Part shown: piece after piece, positions 22,575 to 32,639 of the stretch
Layout of the letters: each line of letters starts with the position of its first letter
How positions within the stretch are numbered: position 1 is the stretch's first letter
Translations under genes and position numbers: made by a program
Origin: Anadara kagoshimensis
Taxonomy: Eukaryota > Mollusca > Bivalvia > Arcoida > Arcidae
Assembly (NCBI GenBank): GCA_021292105.1
Contig: CM037874.1
Span: forward strand, 23,185,534-23,249,533
Length of the DNA: 64,000 nt
Reading direction: 5' to 3'
The notes under the pieces: model-generated
What the model saw: only the letters and a program-made list of their open reading frames with translations
What the model was told of the DNA's origin: nothing
The model's database searches: none

Positions 22575-22900
22575 AAACTGCGATGGCAGTACTCCATTTT
22601 TTGTTTTAAAAATCCGGCTCCATAACGGAATATAAAAGATTGATGAAATTTTGAAAAAAATCACTTTGATCCATTCCATTGGTACGTCCATTAGAGAATG
22701 ATATTTTTTATTCTTATACAATCATCTCTGTCAGATGCTAATTGCTCGACCACTCGTTCGCTAGTGGCCAAGACTCGACTACCGAGATCCCGAATGTTCT
22801 GTGGACGGTTCAAAGTGCCAAGGGACCAAATAAGTTGCCGAGGGGCCGAGAGATGGACACTTTTTGGCCATAGTCCGTGGGCTAGGTGGACCCACCGTGC
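22575..22900. repeat. Dispersed repeat B, copy 2
   Basis: Counterpart of 17940-18260: AACTGCGATGGCAGTACTCC, CTCCATAACGGAATATAAAA, CTGTGGACGGTTCAAAGTGC and CCGAGGGGCCGAGAG. It ends near a C-run at about 22902-22912. Confidence 0.6.
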
Positions 22901-23056
22901 ACCCCCCCCCCCCAGGATCCTCCGACACCACTTTTTTCTGGTACCTTAGGGTGTCTAGTAATGGAATCGGGATGTTTCCCAGAAATAAGTTGGGATGTTC
23001 ATGAAAAACTTCAATATTTAAGAGTACCTGAAAGTTTTCAGTAAATTTCTCTATTA

Positions 23057-23795
23057 GGGGTAGGGGAACGTTTTTATCTTTGTTTTCAATATTATTATGC
23101 AGATACAGATCATATTTGGTACCATTGTAAAGGGAACATGTTCAGCTTTTATAAAATATAAAGTTGGTTGATGTAGCTGCTTCTATGTCGTCACCATGAC
23201 GTCATAAACACAAGTTTTGAGGAAAAACGCTATAAAATCGTGTCAATTTATCCTTTATAAAATTATTTCTGTACAGCATAATAAAACACATTAAGACAAA
23301 GTATGTTTTCCATTTACTTAATGAATTGTAGTTATAAATGATCATATATTCTCATCTTCGATAAAAGACACCACTCTATTAGAAAAAAAATATTAAAGAT
23401 AGCCATTTTTAAAAAAATGATCGAAACGGGGTAGGGGAAGCTTTTTATCTTTCTTGTCGATGATATTATGTAGATATAGATCATATTTGGTATCATTGTA
23501 AAGGGAACAGCTTTAGCTTTTATAAAGTACAAACTTGATTGGTGTAGCTATTACTGTGACGTTTCTATGACGTCATAAACTCAATTTTAGAAGAAAAACG
23601 CTATAGAATCATTTGAAATTATACTATATGAATTTATTTCTGTACCACCCAATAAAACACATTGAGACACTGTATGCTTTTCATTTACTTCATAAATTGT
23701 TGTTATAGATAATCATAATTCTCATTTTAAAGAAAAGACGCCACTCTGTTATGAAAAATATATTGATTTAAAGATATCCTTTTATTTAAAGTTGA
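23057..23795. repeat. Tandem duplication, ~371-bp unit
   Basis: GGGGTAGGGGAA recurs at 23057 and 23428. Between the units the blocks ATAGATCATATTTGGTA-CATTG, TAAAGGGAACA-TT-AGCTTT, TGACGTCATAAAC and AATAAAACACATTGAGACA align in order. The second unit ends inside the left arm of the foldback element at 23761, so the duplication predates or belongs to it. Confidence 0.85.
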
Positions 23796-23888
23796 TCGAA
23801 TCTTAAGATTATTAGTTTTCATGATTAAAGTGACCCAGTATGTTTCTTTGTATAAATAATAATATCATCATCATCATCATCATCACGG

Positions 23889-23929
<41 letters not shown>

Positions 23930-24325
23930 ATTTTTCATACATTCATAACAATACAAATTTACAAAAATGTCCAACATCATCACCCATTATTCTATAGCTA
24001 ACAAAAAGCTTAATTAATAATCTTAGTTTGAGAATGACTTTAGTTCTTATCATTGCCATAGTGATTTAGCAGTTGCTTTAATGGTAGTTATATGCCACAG
24101 GATTGTTATATGCAGCTAGAGCAGTGGAAACCTAAAATGCGATTTCTGCCGTTGACTAGTTGTAGCGAATAGGAAACATCAAGAATAAATCTTTTACTTT
24201 ACTGCCAACTGTATATCCTATTAACCCAGGGTGAATTTGTGCTAGATTTCGGAGCAGCTACAGTCCCAGAGATGCAGTTCCATCATTTTTCCAACAGTTA
24301 TGAGCAAAATCATAGAAATTTTCTA
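23761..24325. repeat. Left arm of a 3-kb foldback element
   Basis: Begins TATTGATTTAAAGATATCC and runs through GATTAAAGTGACCCAGTATG, two (ATC)n tracts split by ACGGC, CAACATCATCACCCATTATT, GCAGTTGCTTTAATGGTAG, GAGCAGTGGAAACC and CAGTCCCAGAGATGCAGTTCC. Every block returns in reverse complement and reverse order at 26235-26835. Confidence 0.9.
23865..23930. repeat. (ATC)n microsatellite
   Basis: Two runs of ATC units separated by ACGGC, mirrored exactly in type by the (GAT)n runs around GCCGT in the other arm. Confidence 0.9.
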
Positions 24326-25095
24326 AAGATATTATTTATTATCTTTATGCTTTATCACTACAATGGGGTACATTATTTCGACACAAAGATTGCCATAAAG
24401 TAACATCGGTATCACTAGAAAACTTATTGACCATATAACTATAGAACAAATGTAGGAGGAGTCTATTCATTGTCAGGGGAATGCATGGAGCAGATGTCAT
24501 CTCGAACCACCAATTTATCATGACAAAGATATAAATAAAAGCAGCCAAACAAATCCTGGAAAAAAACAGAACATGAGTTTAATGTTAGAAAATTGAAACA
24601 ACTGGAAAAGAACGAAGAATAAAGATTAGTCTGAAGAACAGGTTTTATGCTTTAACAGCTACGGGTGATAATAATGAGAGCTGGGATGTCATAAAAAGGG
24701 CATACAGGTATATCGACACAGAGAATATGGTTGTCAGAGGAAACACGGGACAAAATATCCCAAGGCAATACAAGAGAAAATAACAAATAGCAGAACCAGA
24801 TTAGCAAAATATTAGTATGAAGGGAGTATGAGGAGGCAAAGGGAGAAATATAAAGGAACACAAACAAGTGATGAACGAAAATATATGGAAAGATGGAAAA
24901 TCTTGTTACCGCACAAGAAATAGTAGATAATGAAACTTAGAAAATCTATACCTAAAAACAAAGAAACACACAGGTAAACCAGCAAACACAGACAGACCGG
25001 TGTAAGGAAAGGATGAAAAAAAAGAGATCACAACAGAGGAAAGATGGGCTAAACGTTTTAACTATATACCAAAAGACCACATCCATAAGAAATAT
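24326..25095. other. Interior of the foldback element, left part
   Basis: No clear protein. 24600-25095 is A-rich in the plus strand in the way of a decayed LINE, and it leads into the recognisable reverse-transcriptase relic, but no motif can be named here. Frames at 24345-24867 on the minus strand are taken as chance. Confidence 0.4.
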
Positions 25096-25099
25096 TGGA

Positions 25100-26160
25100 C
25101 ATAATACCACATACCATTGATAATAAAATAAGGAAGGGGTGCCAACAAAAAAGAAATAAAAAAGTATAAATCAACTTGAAAAAGGAAAAGCTATAGGACC
25201 TAAATAAATATCTAAATTACTGTGCATCAGCTGGATAAGAGAAATTATTCCAACACAATGGGAGATGGACTATCTCATTAAACTACTCAAGAGGGTAGAT
25301 AATGGAGATGTAAGAACTGGAGAGGCACTATACTACCCAATGTAGCTGAGAAAATACTGTCAAAGATTATCCTTCATAGACTAAAAGATGGAATAGAAGA
25401 GGTACTGGGGGCTCTGAACAAAACAAGCTGGTTTTAGGAAAAAAAAATCTTACACAGACCATTGCCATGCCCAGGTATAGAACAATCAGTAGAATGATAC
25501 TATTCATTGTACCTTTATAAATACTAAGTGTACATTTGTTAAGGTCTCAAAAGAGAAAACTATCCCCAAGCATTTCATGTGAATACAGGAGTATGTCAAA
25601 GCTGTATACAAACACAACTCATCTTTAATTGCAATAAATGGAATACAATGGACACTATGGGCTTTGCTGATATACGCTATTGACCCTCACATTAAATCAA
25701 ATGTAGATAAAGACCACTCTACTAAACGAAACAGTTTTAAAAACTGGACTAAAGATCAACTCAAACGAAACAAAATGTTGAACAACAATACAACAAAAGG
25801 TTTAAATTAAGATAGTTATAAATTGAAGAGGTAATTGAGCTCTGTTACTTGGGGAGCATGATTGTTGCTGAAGAAGAAACAGAACGGGGCATCAAGAAAA
25901 GAATAAAAATATCCAGAAAAGCATTCAAAATTATAAAGAAACATATGGAAAGCTAATCTGCCACTAAGAACAAAAATCCAATATTCAACTCAAATGTAAA
26001 ATCGTCCCTCTTATATGGTGTAAAAACGGTGGAACTGAATTAGACATAAGCTCAGAAAACCACCAAAGGGCAAGTGTTAGAGTAGAAGGCCAAAGCTTTT
26101 GATGAGAAATAAAAGAGACAGAACAGAATCGCTTCAATTGAAAAAATACTCTGATGGCCA
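25100..26160 (+). pseudogene. LINE reverse transcriptase relic inside the foldback element
   Basis: With frameshifts allowed, the plus strand encodes CKNWRGTILPNVAEKILSKI followed by ILHRLKDGIEEVLGA (RT motif 1-2, the NWRGI-x-LL and K-x-x-II-x-RL pattern), a decayed NQAGF-like NKTSW, and much later CYLGSMIVAEEETERGIKKR, ISRKAFKIIKKH and SSLLYGVKT-like text that corresponds to the tail of RTE-type or similar endonuclease/RT LINEs. Dozens of stops interrupt it and the YADD palm motif was not found. It lies between two long inverted arms, so it was probably carried along or inserted there. Confidence 0.65.
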
Positions 26161-26234
26161 TATATTTTTCAAGGAACTATTTTAACTATGTTTTTGTAAT
26201 GCATTGTACTGATAATGGATGTTAATGTTAAAAA

Positions 26235-26651
26235 ATTCTATGATTTTGCTTATGAATGTTTGAAAACATGACGGAACTGCATCTCTGGGACTGTAGCTGC
26301 TTGAAAACCTCCCACAAATTCACCTGTACAGTTTGTGAATGTTGCTAAGAGGAGGCACTGCAAGAGTCTTGATAGTGAGGCAAAAGAAACATTCTATATT
26401 TTTCATTTTCGCTACAACTAGCCTACGGCAGTAATCACACGTATGTAAGGTTTCCACTGCTCTAGATGCAAATAACAACCCTGTGGCATATTTCCACCAT
26501 TAAAGCAACTGCTAAATCACTATGGCAATGATAAGAACTAAAGTCATTCTCAAACTAAGATTATTAATTAAGCTTTTTGTTTGTTATAGAATAATGGGTG
26601 ATGATGTTGGGCATTTTTGTAAATTTGTATTGTCATGAATGTATAAAAGAT

Positions 26652-26695
<44 letters not shown>

Positions 26696-26698
26696 CCG

Positions 26699-26735
<37 letters not shown>

Positions 26736-26835
26736 ATTATTTATACAAAAAAACATACTGGGTCACTTTAATCATAAAAACTATTAATCTTAAGATTCGA
26801 TCAACTTTAAATAAAAGGATATCTTTAAATCAATA
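26235..26835. repeat. Right arm of the foldback element
   Basis: Reverse complement of 23761-24325: GAACTGCATCTCTGGGACTG, GGTTTCCACTGCTCTAG, ACCATTAAAGCAACTGC, the (GAT)n tracts, CATACTGGGTCACTTTAATC and the end GGATATCTTTAAATCAATA. An additional 100 or so bases between 26320 and 26440 are not in the left arm. Confidence 0.9.
26657..26736. repeat. (GAT)n microsatellite
   Basis: Two GAT runs around GCCGT. A frame of poly-Ile/poly-Ser on the minus strand is an artefact of this tract. Confidence 0.9.
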
Positions 26836-26842
26836 CTTGAAA

Positions 26843-27058
26843 AAAGGGTAGTGACTGTTCGTGAAGCATTCGGAATTTAGAAATGAAAGTCATAGGGTTT
26901 CTTCGGAAGAGACCTTAAAAACCGATTTCCCGTGTCACGATAGCCATGGGCATATCACATTAAAGAACCCCCTGCAAATTCCCTGAACGCATTACAAATG
27001 TCAAATGTTTTACCACCACCTATATCTGGTGACGTCTCTATATAAGTGAAATACTAAA
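26843..27058 (+). mobile_element. tRNA-headed SINE (family 1), 5'-truncated
   Basis: Starts in the body with GGGTAGTGACTGTTCGTGAA and continues through AAATGAAAGTCATAGGG, TTAAAGAACCCCCTGCAAAT, TATATCTGGTGACGTCTCTA and ATATAAGTGAAATACT. The tRNA head is missing. It abuts the foldback element at 26835. Confidence 0.75.
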
Positions 27059-27064
27059 GGTCAT

Positions 27065-27805
27065 GTTAGCTTATGGCATAGCACAGTATGTATGTGTCTG
27101 TGCACATGTCGTTGATCGATAAAATTCATGATTTTATTATAATCAAAGTAATTAAGGTTAATTCTCATTGATTACATAGTGCGAAACAGGTATTTTGGTA
27201 AATTTAAATTGGAATTATATCATTTGAACAAGTCACTTTTACCAAGTGAGCAGTTCAGACTCATTAATCGTGTTTAGCTTATTTTGAGAAAGCAAAAGCG
27301 CAAACATTTTGAAAATTTTCAATGGAACGGATACCAATAAATGATTAATTTACTCACATGAACCGAATCGTTGCTAAACATCTTGATTTAATTTCAACTT
27401 ATGGATTCTAACTCCTTTGATACACAAAAACGTATTTTGGATGGGTGATACAATGGTTAAAATGTTGGACAAAATGGCGGTGTGTTTTGTGGAGGCGTAA
27501 TGATGACGAAAGAATTTATGGGTACACCGAAGGGTAGCTAAAAGGTCGGGTTGAGTTTAAAAGTTTTAATTAAGGTCTATTGTTATCAAGGTTTGAAAAT
27601 GCAGAAAGATAGTTCACTTTTTAGTTTAGTTTTTCAATTTCGGTAATCCAAGTTACGCCAAAACAATCCATTATTTAACTGCACTAATCTACGTAAATAG
27701 TCGAACTCTTCCGTCATCATTACGTAACATAAATACCCCGCCATTTAGAAACATTACGATTACAAAATCCCTCCAAAGTTATATTTTGTCTTATAAAACG
27801 TACCT
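27065..27805. other. No feature seen
   Basis: No gene, RNA or known repeat was recognised. Confidence 0.4.
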
Positions 27806-27811
27806 TGCACA

Positions 27812-27980
27812 CAATTACACACATGACGGGTGTAACTAGCTAAACAGGATGTGCTTACCCTTCCGGAGCACCCGAACTTTCTTCCCTGGTGGACGTTCAC
27901 GTGTCTAATCTAACTTGTCAGTTCAAAAGTGTTTGCTTTGCTTCTGGATGTTGATTCAAACATGGATTAGTATGTTGGAA
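27812..27980 (+). mobile_element. Penelope-type 3' fragment, first half of a hairpin
   Basis: GGGTGTAACTAGCTAAACAG, CTTACCCTTCCGGAGCACCC, TTCTTCCCTGGTGGACGTTC and ACATGGATTAGTATGTT run in plus orientation. It is followed at once by an inverted copy. Confidence 0.75.
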
Positions 27981-27984
27981 TAGA

Positions 27985-28135
27985 CACGTAGCCTTCCAGT
28001 AGGGAAGTGAGGCCAGGTGCTCCGGAAGGGTAAGCACATCCTGCTCAGCTACTACACCTGCCACCTGTGTCATAATAATTTTGTATGAAAGGAACATGGA
28101 ACTTATGGGCGTCAAATATATCCAGGGTAATTATG
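27985..28135 (-). mobile_element. Penelope-type 3' fragment, second half of a hairpin
   Basis: CCAGTAGGGAAGTGAGGCCA, GTGCTCCGGAAGGGTAAGCA, AAGGAACATGGAACTTATGG and CGTCAAATATATCCAGGG run in minus orientation, so with 27812-27980 it forms an imperfect palindrome of about 310 bp. Confidence 0.75.
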
Positions 28136-28139
28136 AATT

Positions 28140-28460
28140 TGTTTGTACCCGTCCTATTGACAAGTTTAATTATTTGCGTTCTTGCTTTCACTTAAATAGA
28201 GTAAACAAAGAGCAATTTAGTTTCCAAACAAATTCTGATATAACTATATAAAGTTTTATAATTTCATAGATATTATTTATAATTTTGATGTATCGATACT
28301 GAAAATGGTTTCCAAACCTTTTTATTTTTGTTTTATTCATGTTGTTTCCGCTGTTAAATAGTTTCAGAAAATATTTCTTTGAATTACCAGTGCTTAATTT
28401 ATAAACAATTAGATATTTTATTGTATTTACAATTATATTTACTTTTTTACTTCGTTATAG
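28140..28460. other. Probable intron of the candidate secreted-protein gene
   Basis: AT-rich, ending in the pyrimidine-rich TTTTTTACTTCGTTATAG acceptor of the 28461 exon. No repeat was recognised. Confidence 0.35.
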
Positions 28461-28505
28461 GCTCCGACATAACTCCATTGCCAATTTTGAAACCAGTAAT
28501 AACTG
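28461..28505 (+). CDS. Candidate 45-nt internal exon of the secreted-protein gene
   Basis: Acceptor TTCGTTATAG precedes it and donor GTGAGTAAAC follows it. In phase 1 it completes the codon left open by the exon at 20832-20904 and reads SSDITPLPILKPVIT, again leaving one base. The length is a multiple of three and both borders share a phase, so it can be included or skipped without breaking the frame. The peptide is Pro/Ile/Leu-rich with no recognised domain. Support is limited to the two good splice sites and the matching phase; transcript reads would decide. Confidence 0.4.
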
Positions 28506-28699
28506 GTGAGTAAACCTTTATAAATTTTGAAATTAAAATATGAAAAACGGAATTAAGTTCAAACTAGAAAAAATATTTAGGAGTTAAAAAGTTTAAAGAT
28601 ATATTTAAAAAGATCATGTTTAAATATTGGAATAAATTATATTAATACTCATAAGGTTTTCCTATAGGGGATAACAATTCGCCATTTATTTAAAATATC

Positions 28700-28713
28700 C
28701 TATATGTGATGAT
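28700..28713. repeat. Target-site duplication of SINE, left
   Basis: CTATATGTGATGAT, identical to 29052-29065. Confidence 0.9.
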
Positions 28714-29051
28714 GACCACTGCGGTAGCTCAGTCGGTAGAGTGCTCGCTCCATAAGTATAAGGTAGTGGGTTCCTCCCTGGCCGTTTCTGACCCAAGACT
28801 AAGTGGGTAGTGACTGTTCTTTCGCCAAGCACTCGGCATTACGAAATGAAAGTTACGGTTCTTTTGGATGGGAACTTAGAATAAACGAGGTCCCTTGTCA
28901 CATTGGGCTTGGTACGCTAAGGAACCCTGCTGTATAATGCCATCAGCGTAACGCACAGACAAAATTTGTGCACTTTCGCCTATAGCTGGCGACGTCTCGA
29001 TATAAGTGAAATGTTTTTGACTTGGACGTTAAACATCATTACTCAACTCAA
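28714..29051 (+). mobile_element. tRNA-headed SINE (family 1), complete, with 14-bp target duplications
   Basis: Box A TAGCTCAGTCGGTAGAGTGC lies in the head, followed by the full family body and ATATAAGTGAAATGTTTTTG, TTAAACATCATTACTCAACT. The element is flanked by perfect direct repeats CTATATGTGATGAT at 28700-28713 and 29052-29065, which fixes its ends. Box B is weakened (GTGGGTTCCTCCC). It sits in the predicted intron between 28506 and 29470. Confidence 0.93.
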
Positions 29052-29065
29052 CTATATGTGATGAT
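29052..29065. repeat. Target-site duplication of SINE, right
   Basis: CTATATGTGATGAT, identical to 28700-28713. Confidence 0.9.
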
Positions 29066-29470
29066 ATAACATGTAGTGAAGCGAATTCATAAAATTTGTT
29101 TATGTCATCGTCATGTTACACTCCAATAGATTTGCAAAAATGAAGAACAATCCATATTATTACGCACGTTTGAAATTGAAGGTCCTTTGGTATTCTTTCA
29201 AACTGACGATATAGTAAGATAAAGATTGATAATTTTGCATCATTCATCAACAGACGTTTTGTCGACATTCTCTTTAACAGTATGATATAAACATTCTTCT
29301 TTTTACATTAATGATATATTGGCCAGAGGTTACAAAAACGTTATATGTATTTACATAAGTACATTCGAAAATTTTACCTTATCTGCTAATTTAGGTCTTC
29401 ACAATAATCCAAGCAATTCAAGGGTGATTATAAAAGTAAGAGGTGGAGGACCAAAAGCACCACTATATAG

Positions 29471-29664
29471 TGAATTACGTAATAATACCAATATTATTAG
29501 TATCGGAAAAATTAATTCCAAAAGAGCCGGAAGAAGGAGAGGAAGAAAGAGAAATAATAATAATAGTGAATTACGTAATAGGACCAATATTATTACAATC
29601 CGAGAAAATAAATCCACAACAGCCGGATGAAGGAGAGGAAAAAGGAAAAAAATTAATAAAATGA
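29471..29664 (+). CDS. Possible terminal exon: two 32-residue repeats
   Basis: A frame that is open upstream to 29443 encodes two copies of a 32-residue unit with a 96-bp DNA period: VNYVIIPILLVSEKLIPKEP continuing EEGEEEREIIII, then VNYVIGPILLQSEKINPQQP continuing DEGEEKGKKLIK, and a TGA at 29662. The units differ at many positions while keeping the hydrophobic VNYVI-PILL core and the acidic EGEE end. A possible acceptor (CACTATATAG, pyrimidine-poor) lies just before 29471 and would join it in phase 1 to the exon at 28461-28505, giving a secreted product of about 105 residues. The weak acceptor and AT-rich composition keep this tentative. No known family was recognised. Confidence 0.3.
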
Positions 29665-29669
29665 AAAAA

Positions 29670-30955
29670 GAAAGAAAGAATGAAAGGAAAAAAGAAAGTC
29701 AAAAAAAGAAACTTAAATAATAGTATCACATTAAGTAATGATGTCAAAGAACTGTCAAATTTGCAAAAAATGATAGACACGTAAGTGTATAAACCATTAG
29801 ATATATTCGTGAAGTCTCTATGATACCCGGTAAATGTTATTTCCTTATATTTGACTTAATTACACTTAAACCATATCAGATTAATTTGGATGAATATACT
29901 GATGGACCGACTTACTGACCCAATGAAATTAATTTTTGGAAAATTAAAATGTTAAAAATTATTCAATTACAAGCTTTTTTCAAATTTGACTGAATTAATT
30001 ATTTTTATTAAATTTATTGTCTTAAAGGCTTATTTCACTTTCATTCCCTTCACTTTTCTCGTGATATTAGGAAGCTAACTCACAAATCTGTCTTTAATTT
30101 CTTTGGAAGTTTAAGTTACACGTGCCTCTTTATACACGCATAATTAACCTTTAACGGGTATAACTACTAAACTTGGACATTCACGATGTATAACTCTTAC
30201 GTATTGTTATTATTCAATGCTCACGGTGTATAACCGTTGCTGCTGTCTATTGATATGTATTTATACATGTATTATATATGTAAAATTATAAAAGTTATCA
30301 TTATGTACCTTTGTATGAAAATAAACATAAACATAATAAAAAAACAACGAAAGAAGCAAATTTGACAGTTTGAGTGAAAGAAAAAATAAATCCTTTCAAT
30401 TTGTAAAATTTTAATAAGTGGGGAAAATAAAACAACATATCGCATGTATTTTACTTGGTGCAGCGTCTGTTATATTGGATATTTCTTTACTAGTTATTCA
30501 CAAATTTCTTTAAATGAAATTAGAAGTAATTTGTCGTCAAAAACAACGTTTGTTTTTTTTATATTTTTACCTTTATCAAAGTGTGCTCTACACTTTAGAT
30601 GTGGTCATTTTTTTTGAAAAATTCAAAATAAGGGTAAAAAAACAGCCCTTAACTAAAAGTCTTTCGTCACATTTTTCCAAAATTAAACAAGAATGTTAAG
30701 AGATAGTGTCGAAACAACTGCTATATTTAAAATGGAAGTAATTTCCCGACGTCCTAAAAATTTTTAAAAGTACTGAAATAACCTTGATTTTATAAGGAAC
30801 TTAAATATATGTGGTCCTTTTTTGTATCATTTTAGTTACTTTTTAACGAAATTAAAACTGTACACCTGTTATGTATTTCTATATACCGATCGTAAGACAC
30901 TGAACTGTTGATCGTGACACAGGTGAAGACCGGCAATGTACATTAAAGTTGCTTA
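29670..30955. other. No feature seen
   Basis: Mostly AT-rich sequence. A related pair of phrases at about 30170-30240 (ACGATGTATAACTCTTACGT and ACGGTGTATAACCGTTGC) hints at a small local duplication. No gene was recognised. Confidence 0.4.
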
Positions 30956-30957
30956 TG

Positions 30958-31009
<52 letters not shown>
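30958..31009. repeat. (AG)n microsatellite
   Basis: AG units with two AAAG interruptions. Confidence 0.9.
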
Positions 31010-31070
31010 TCTTGGTATTAGATTTACACAGATTTAGATTTCACATTCTTCTTTTCCAAAAAAAATTTGT

Positions 31071-31412
31071 ACCACTGCGGTAGCTCAGTTGGTAGAGTAC
31101 TCGCTCCGTAAGTGGGAGGTCGTGTTTTCCAACCCAGGCCGGGTCTGACCAAGACTTGAAAGTGGGTAGTGACTGTTCTTTCGCCTAGCACTCGATATTA
31201 CGAAATGAAAGCCACGGTTCTTTCAGATGGGAACTTAAAATAAACAAGGTTCCGTGTCACGTTGGGCTTGGCACGCTAAAGAACCCTGGTGTATAATACC
31301 ATAAGTGCAACACACAGGCAACATTTCTGCACTTTCGCCTATAGCTGGCGACGTCTCTATATAAGTGAAATATTCTTGACTGGGACGTAAAACACCATTA
31401 CTCAACTCAACT
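31071..31412 (+). mobile_element. tRNA-headed SINE (family 1), complete
   Basis: The head starts ACCACTGCGGTAGCTCAGTT with a good box A; box B is partly lost (GTGTTTTCCAACCC). The body is collinear with the 28.7-kb copy and ends in CACCATTACTCAACTCAACT. No unambiguous target duplication was seen. Confidence 0.9.
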
Positions 31413-31414
31413 CT

Positions 31415-32635
31415 CCACAATAATTTTATTATTTAAATTATCTAATAACAAAAGCATGTTTTTATTTCACTGATTATAATTTGTATTTTATCTCCCACAT
31501 TTTCAAAATTTTGTAATCTTTGTACATCTAAGGATCTAATGATGAAAACTAAAATTGTAAAAAGATAGAAGGGGATCAAGAGTAAATTGCATTTGTACAA
31601 GTAAAATTAATTAGCTTACAATATATATAATTTATTCAGAAATCACAAATTATGTTCCTTAATAAAAAGTTCCAAAATTCTCTTCATTTGTGGTGAAGTT
31701 TTCTTTTTTAAATTCTATTTTCAGTCTTGCATCTGGAGAAGGACAATAACATAAAAATTAACATTGTACATTATAGATAAATATTAATCAGGATCTAAAT
31801 GTAAGTTCATATTTTAATGGGATCATTTGATTTAAATGCATTACATGTATTTTGGCTTGTTGGCTCACCCGGACAAAAGTTAATGGACATGTGATATGTA
31901 AGATAGATATGGTGGTCAAAAGTTGGTTATAATATAGAACCTGGTGTTGCAAATTATTCTTTATACCATTTTAATAGAAGTATCATCTTTTGAAATTATT
32001 TTCCTTCAAATTTGTATTATAACATTATTTACATTATCCATGTAAGTTTAGTTGTCAGCTATGTAATTGATGGCTAAGATTTATTTGTAGACCTACTATT
32101 TTCTAGTTTACAAACAACCTGAATTATTGACAATGTCCTCAAATTAAAATTATAGCGACAAAATAATATTAAAACACATAGAGACATGTTAGAGAGTTAT
32201 TTTATTATTATTACAACACGATCAGTGTTCAATCTAGAAGAGATCATTGTACCAATTGTCCTAAAAATAATAACTGTGCCCAACGAAAATACTCTCAGTG
32301 GGCCAACTCTGGTCCATCTTTTTTAGTCTTGGTTGGGATTTAAAAAACAGTTTTAACTCTTTCATTTTTATAATTTCTTTGACTTATACGGATCTCTACA
32401 CAAAGTTTATTATTGTGTTAACCCAATTGTTAGCTTAACTGAGCCATAGGGTCAGATGAGCTATTGCCATCTATCTCCATCCACCGTGCATGATGTGTAA
32501 ACTTTTCACATTTAATCAACTCCTTCAAACCTACTTAGCAAAATCGGATTATATTTGGCAGTATTTCCAATGTTATTAAACAGTTAAATACACAAGAACT
32601 CACTTTTGAATGAAAACCAAAATTTGAAAAATCAC
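31415..32635. other. No feature seen
   Basis: A good acceptor-like TTCTATTTTCAG at 31714-31725 is present, but the phase-1 frame after it (LHLEKDNN...) runs to a stop without a donor. A TTAGCTTAACTGAGCCATAG phrase at 32430 suggests a dispersed non-coding repeat. Confidence 0.35.
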
Positions 32636-32639
32636 TAGA

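Noticed and set aside
26568-26756. Poly-Ile/poly-Ser frame on the minus strand
   Set aside because: It is only the translation of the (GAT)n microsatellite in the foldback arm.
28719-28790. Functional tRNA gene
   Set aside because: The tRNA-like head here and in the other SINE copies does not fold into a full cloverleaf with an acceptor stem and is joined to the SINE body.
31714-31790. Additional exon of the secreted-protein candidate
   Set aside because: The acceptor TTCTATTTTCAG is good, but the phase-1 frame reaches a stop without a donor and the peptide has no similarity to the repeat unit.
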